A stretch of 8,046 bases of DNA from Zoogloea sp. (lineage in GTDB: Bacteria; Pseudomonadota; Gammaproteobacteria; Burkholderiales; Rhodocyclaceae). The notes under the pieces are model-generated. The model saw only the letters and a list, made by a program, of their open reading frames with translations, ran no database searches and was not told where the DNA came from. Position numbers and translations under genes: made by a program. Shown one piece after another: positions 6,601-8,046 of the stretch. Within the stretch, counting starts at the first letter, position 1. Each line of letters starts with the position of its first letter. The stretch spans positions 1 through 8,046 of the forward strand of contig JAEUNV010000566.1 in the NCBI GenBank assembly GCA_016790385.1, read 5' to 3'.

Positions 6601-7869
6601 GTGGGCGAAAACAAGCTAACCGATATGCGTATCCGGGCCTGGATTCGGGCTGGGGAGCGGTTCGAGGGGCGCTCTGACGGGGGCGGGCTGTACCTGCGCT
6701 ACCGGGCGGCCGATGCCGTGCCTGTGTGGCGTTTTCGCTATCGCTTCGGGGGGGTGCCACGGGTGGTGATCCTCGGGGATTACGGCAGCCTCTCCCTCTC
6801 CGATGCCCGCAAGGAAGCCCGGCGGATGGCGGCCCGGGTGCTGCTGGGGATCGACCCGGCCGGCGAGAAGAAAGAGCGCAAGCGGGAGGCCGTGGCAAAG
6901 ATCAAGGCCGAGCGCCTGCGGGTGACGGTGGGCCAGCTCGCCGATGACTACTTCGAACGGATGGTGCTGGGGCGGTGGAAGCACCCGAACATCGTTCGCG
7001 CCCGCATCGAAAAGGACATCAAGCCGAACATGGGGCGCCTCTTCGTGGAGGACGTAAAGCCCGCCCATGTCGATGAGATGCTTCAGGCCGTGCTCAAGCG
7101 TGGCGCCCCCACGGTGGCCAACGACGTTCTGCGATGGATTCGCCGGATGTTCGACTATGCCGTGAAGCGGCACATGATCCCGTACAACCCCGCGGCGGCA
7201 TTCGACCTGAGCGACGCGGGCGGCAAGGAAGAGTCCCGGGACCGTGCCTTGAGCCGTGATGAACTGGTATCCCTCTTCGATGCCATGCGCCGGGCCCAGG
7301 GCTTCAGCGTCGAGAACCTGCACACGGTCAAACTCCTGTTGCTGCTGGCGGTTCGCAAGGGCGAGCTGATCGCCGCCCCGCTGTCGGAGTTCAACCTTGA
7401 CGGCGGTGTGTGGGTGCTGCCGGGGGAGCGGACCAAGACCGGCTTGCCGGTGGATATCCCCCTGTCGCCTGCTGCCGTGGCCGCCCTGCGCGAACTGGTG
7501 CGCCTGGGCTGCGGAAGCGAATGGATTCTGCCGTCCCGCAAGGCGCAGACACGGATGCTGCCGCACATCCACGAGAACACCCTGAACGTGGCCCTTTCCA
7601 AGGTGAAGAAGCTGCTGCCCGACATGCCGAACTTCACCGTTCATGACTTCCGGCGCACGGCCCGGACGCACCTCGCCGCCCTGGGGGTTGATCCCCACAT
7701 CGCAGAGCGTTGCTTGAACCACAAGATCAAGGGCGTGGAGGGCGTCTATAACCGCCACGACTACTTCGAAGAGCGCCGGCAGGCCCTCCAGTTGTGGGCG
7801 GGCTTCCTGGAGGCCTGTGAGGCCGGGAAGGATTTCAACGTGGTGCCGTTGCGACCGGCTGCCGCGTAA
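6601..7869 (+). CDS. P4-type tyrosine recombinase / site-specific integrase
   Basis: 422 aa from a GTG start at 6601. It catalyses site-specific insertion and excision of the element through a covalent phosphotyrosine intermediate. Domain order: an N-terminal DUF4102-like DNA-binding domain (about 5-90, opening KLTDMRIRAW and containing SDGGGLYLRY), a helical core-binding domain (about 105-195), then the catalytic domain. Active-site residues are all visible: Arg252 (AVRKGEL), Lys279 (ERTKTG), His348 and Arg351 (HDFRR), His374 (LNH) and nucleophile Tyr383 (VYNRHDY). The frame extends upstream to a TTG at 6478. That longer form would overlap the terminator and the repeats and adds unlike-family sequence, so GTG 6601 is preferred because family members start just before LTD; AAAGGG lies 4 bases upstream of it. 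ATG 6625 would cut into the first domain. The gene points away from yicC, into the presumed island. Confidence 0.94.
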   Translation: MGENKLTDMRIRAWIRAGERFEGRSDGGGLYLRYRAADAVPVWRFRYRFGGVPRVVILGDYGSLSLSDARKEARRMAARVLLGIDPAGEKKERKREAVAKIKAERLRVTVGQLADDYFERMVLGRWKHPNIVRARIEKDIKPNMGRLFVEDVKPAHVDEMLQAVLKRGAPTVANDVLRWIRRMFDYAVKRHMIPYNPAAAFDLSDAGGKEESRDRALSRDELVSLFDAMRRAQGFSVENLHTVKLLLLLAVRKGELIAAPLSEFNLDGGVWVLPGERTKTGLPVDIPLSPAAVAALRELVRLGCGSEWILPSRKAQTRMLPHIHENTLNVALSKVKKLLPDMPNFTVHDFRRTARTHLAALGVDPHIAERCLNHKIKGVEGVYNRHDYFEERRQALQLWAGFLEACEAGKDFNVVPLRPAAA

Positions 7870-7880
7870 CCGAGCAGCAC

Positions 7881-7935
7881 GCCGCGCCTACCTCGACGGG
7901 GGGATAACCGGGCACCTTCACCCGGCTGGCGCGGC
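7881..7935. repeat. Nested inverted repeat after the integrase
   Basis: GCCGCGCC (7881-7888) pairs perfectly with GGCGCGGC (7928-7935). Inside it CCGGG (7908-7912) pairs with CCCGG (7921-7925) around an 8-base loop. There is no T run, so it is not a standard intrinsic terminator. It could slow or end integrase transcription, or fold in the leader of the next gene. The rest of the 106-base gap (7870-7975) holds no ATG and no recognisable gene. Confidence 0.35.
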
Positions 7936-7975
7936 ACCTATCAGCAGAAGGGCACTGGAAGGAGTGCACAGATTC

Positions 7976-8046
7976 ATGACTGACGATCTCTCGTGGAACA
8001 GCGCCTTGTGCGTTGCGGGAATCAATTTGACAAAGGAAGAGCGCGC
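7976..8046 (+). CDS. Unidentified cargo gene, 5' end only
   Basis: An ATG at 7976 opens a frame that runs uninterrupted to the window edge (23 full codons, beginning MTDDLSWNSALCVAGINLTK). GGAAGGAG at 7957-7964 is a strong ribosome-binding sequence 11 bases before the start, slightly far but convincing. It reads in the same direction as the integrase, 106 bases downstream, so it would be the first cargo gene of the presumed island. Codons are less GC-biased than in the operon on the left. I do not recognise the protein from so short a piece, and no function is assigned. Confidence 0.6.
   Translation, partial: MTDDLSWNSALCVAGINLTKEER

Noticed and set aside
6616..7758. Minus-strand ORF of 380 codons opposite the integrase
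   Set aside because: Shadow of the integrase, which has every catalytic residue on the plus strand.

Overview
The window is high-GC, densely coding chromosomal DNA. It looks like a betaproteobacterium, possibly of the Rhodocyclales/Zoogloeaceae type. That placement rests on GC content, protein style and remembered gene order (Ser/Thr kinase, PP2C, rph, rdgB and hemW divergent from yicC), so it is an inference rather than an identification.

Minus-strand block (5457 down to 1). Six genes read leftward in what looks like one operon: a Hanks-type Ser/Thr kinase, a PP2C-family phosphatase, RNase PH (rph), XTP/dITP pyrophosphatase (rdgB), the HemW radical-SAM haem chaperone, and an N6-adenine DNA methyltransferase cut by the left window edge. 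The kinase/phosphatase and phosphatase/rph junctions are both 4-base ATGA overlaps. The next gaps are 23, 41 and 62 bases. A kinase and its presumed opposing phosphatase are thus tied to RNA 3'-end processing, nucleotide-pool cleaning and haem trafficking.

Divergent region (5458-5542) and yicC (5543-6409, plus strand). yicC encodes a complete YicC-family endoribonuclease of 288 aa. In many proteobacteria gmk (guanylate kinase) follows yicC. Here a strong intrinsic terminator and then a phage-type integrase follow instead.

Mobile-element edge (about 6410-8046). A P4-type tyrosine recombinase (start most likely GTG at 6601) has all its catalytic residues. Three copies of a GTGTACCC motif precede it, two direct and one inverted, and are probably Int-binding and autoregulatory sites. 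Downstream is a 106-base gap with a nested inverted repeat, then the first 23 codons of a cargo gene cut by the right edge. The simplest reading is the left end of a genomic island inserted at the 3' end of yicC, a site known to be used by some mobilizable islands. The island's cargo and its right attachment site lie outside the window.

No tRNA, rRNA, CRISPR array or insertion sequence was seen. The many long opposite-strand ORFs are shadows caused by high GC.
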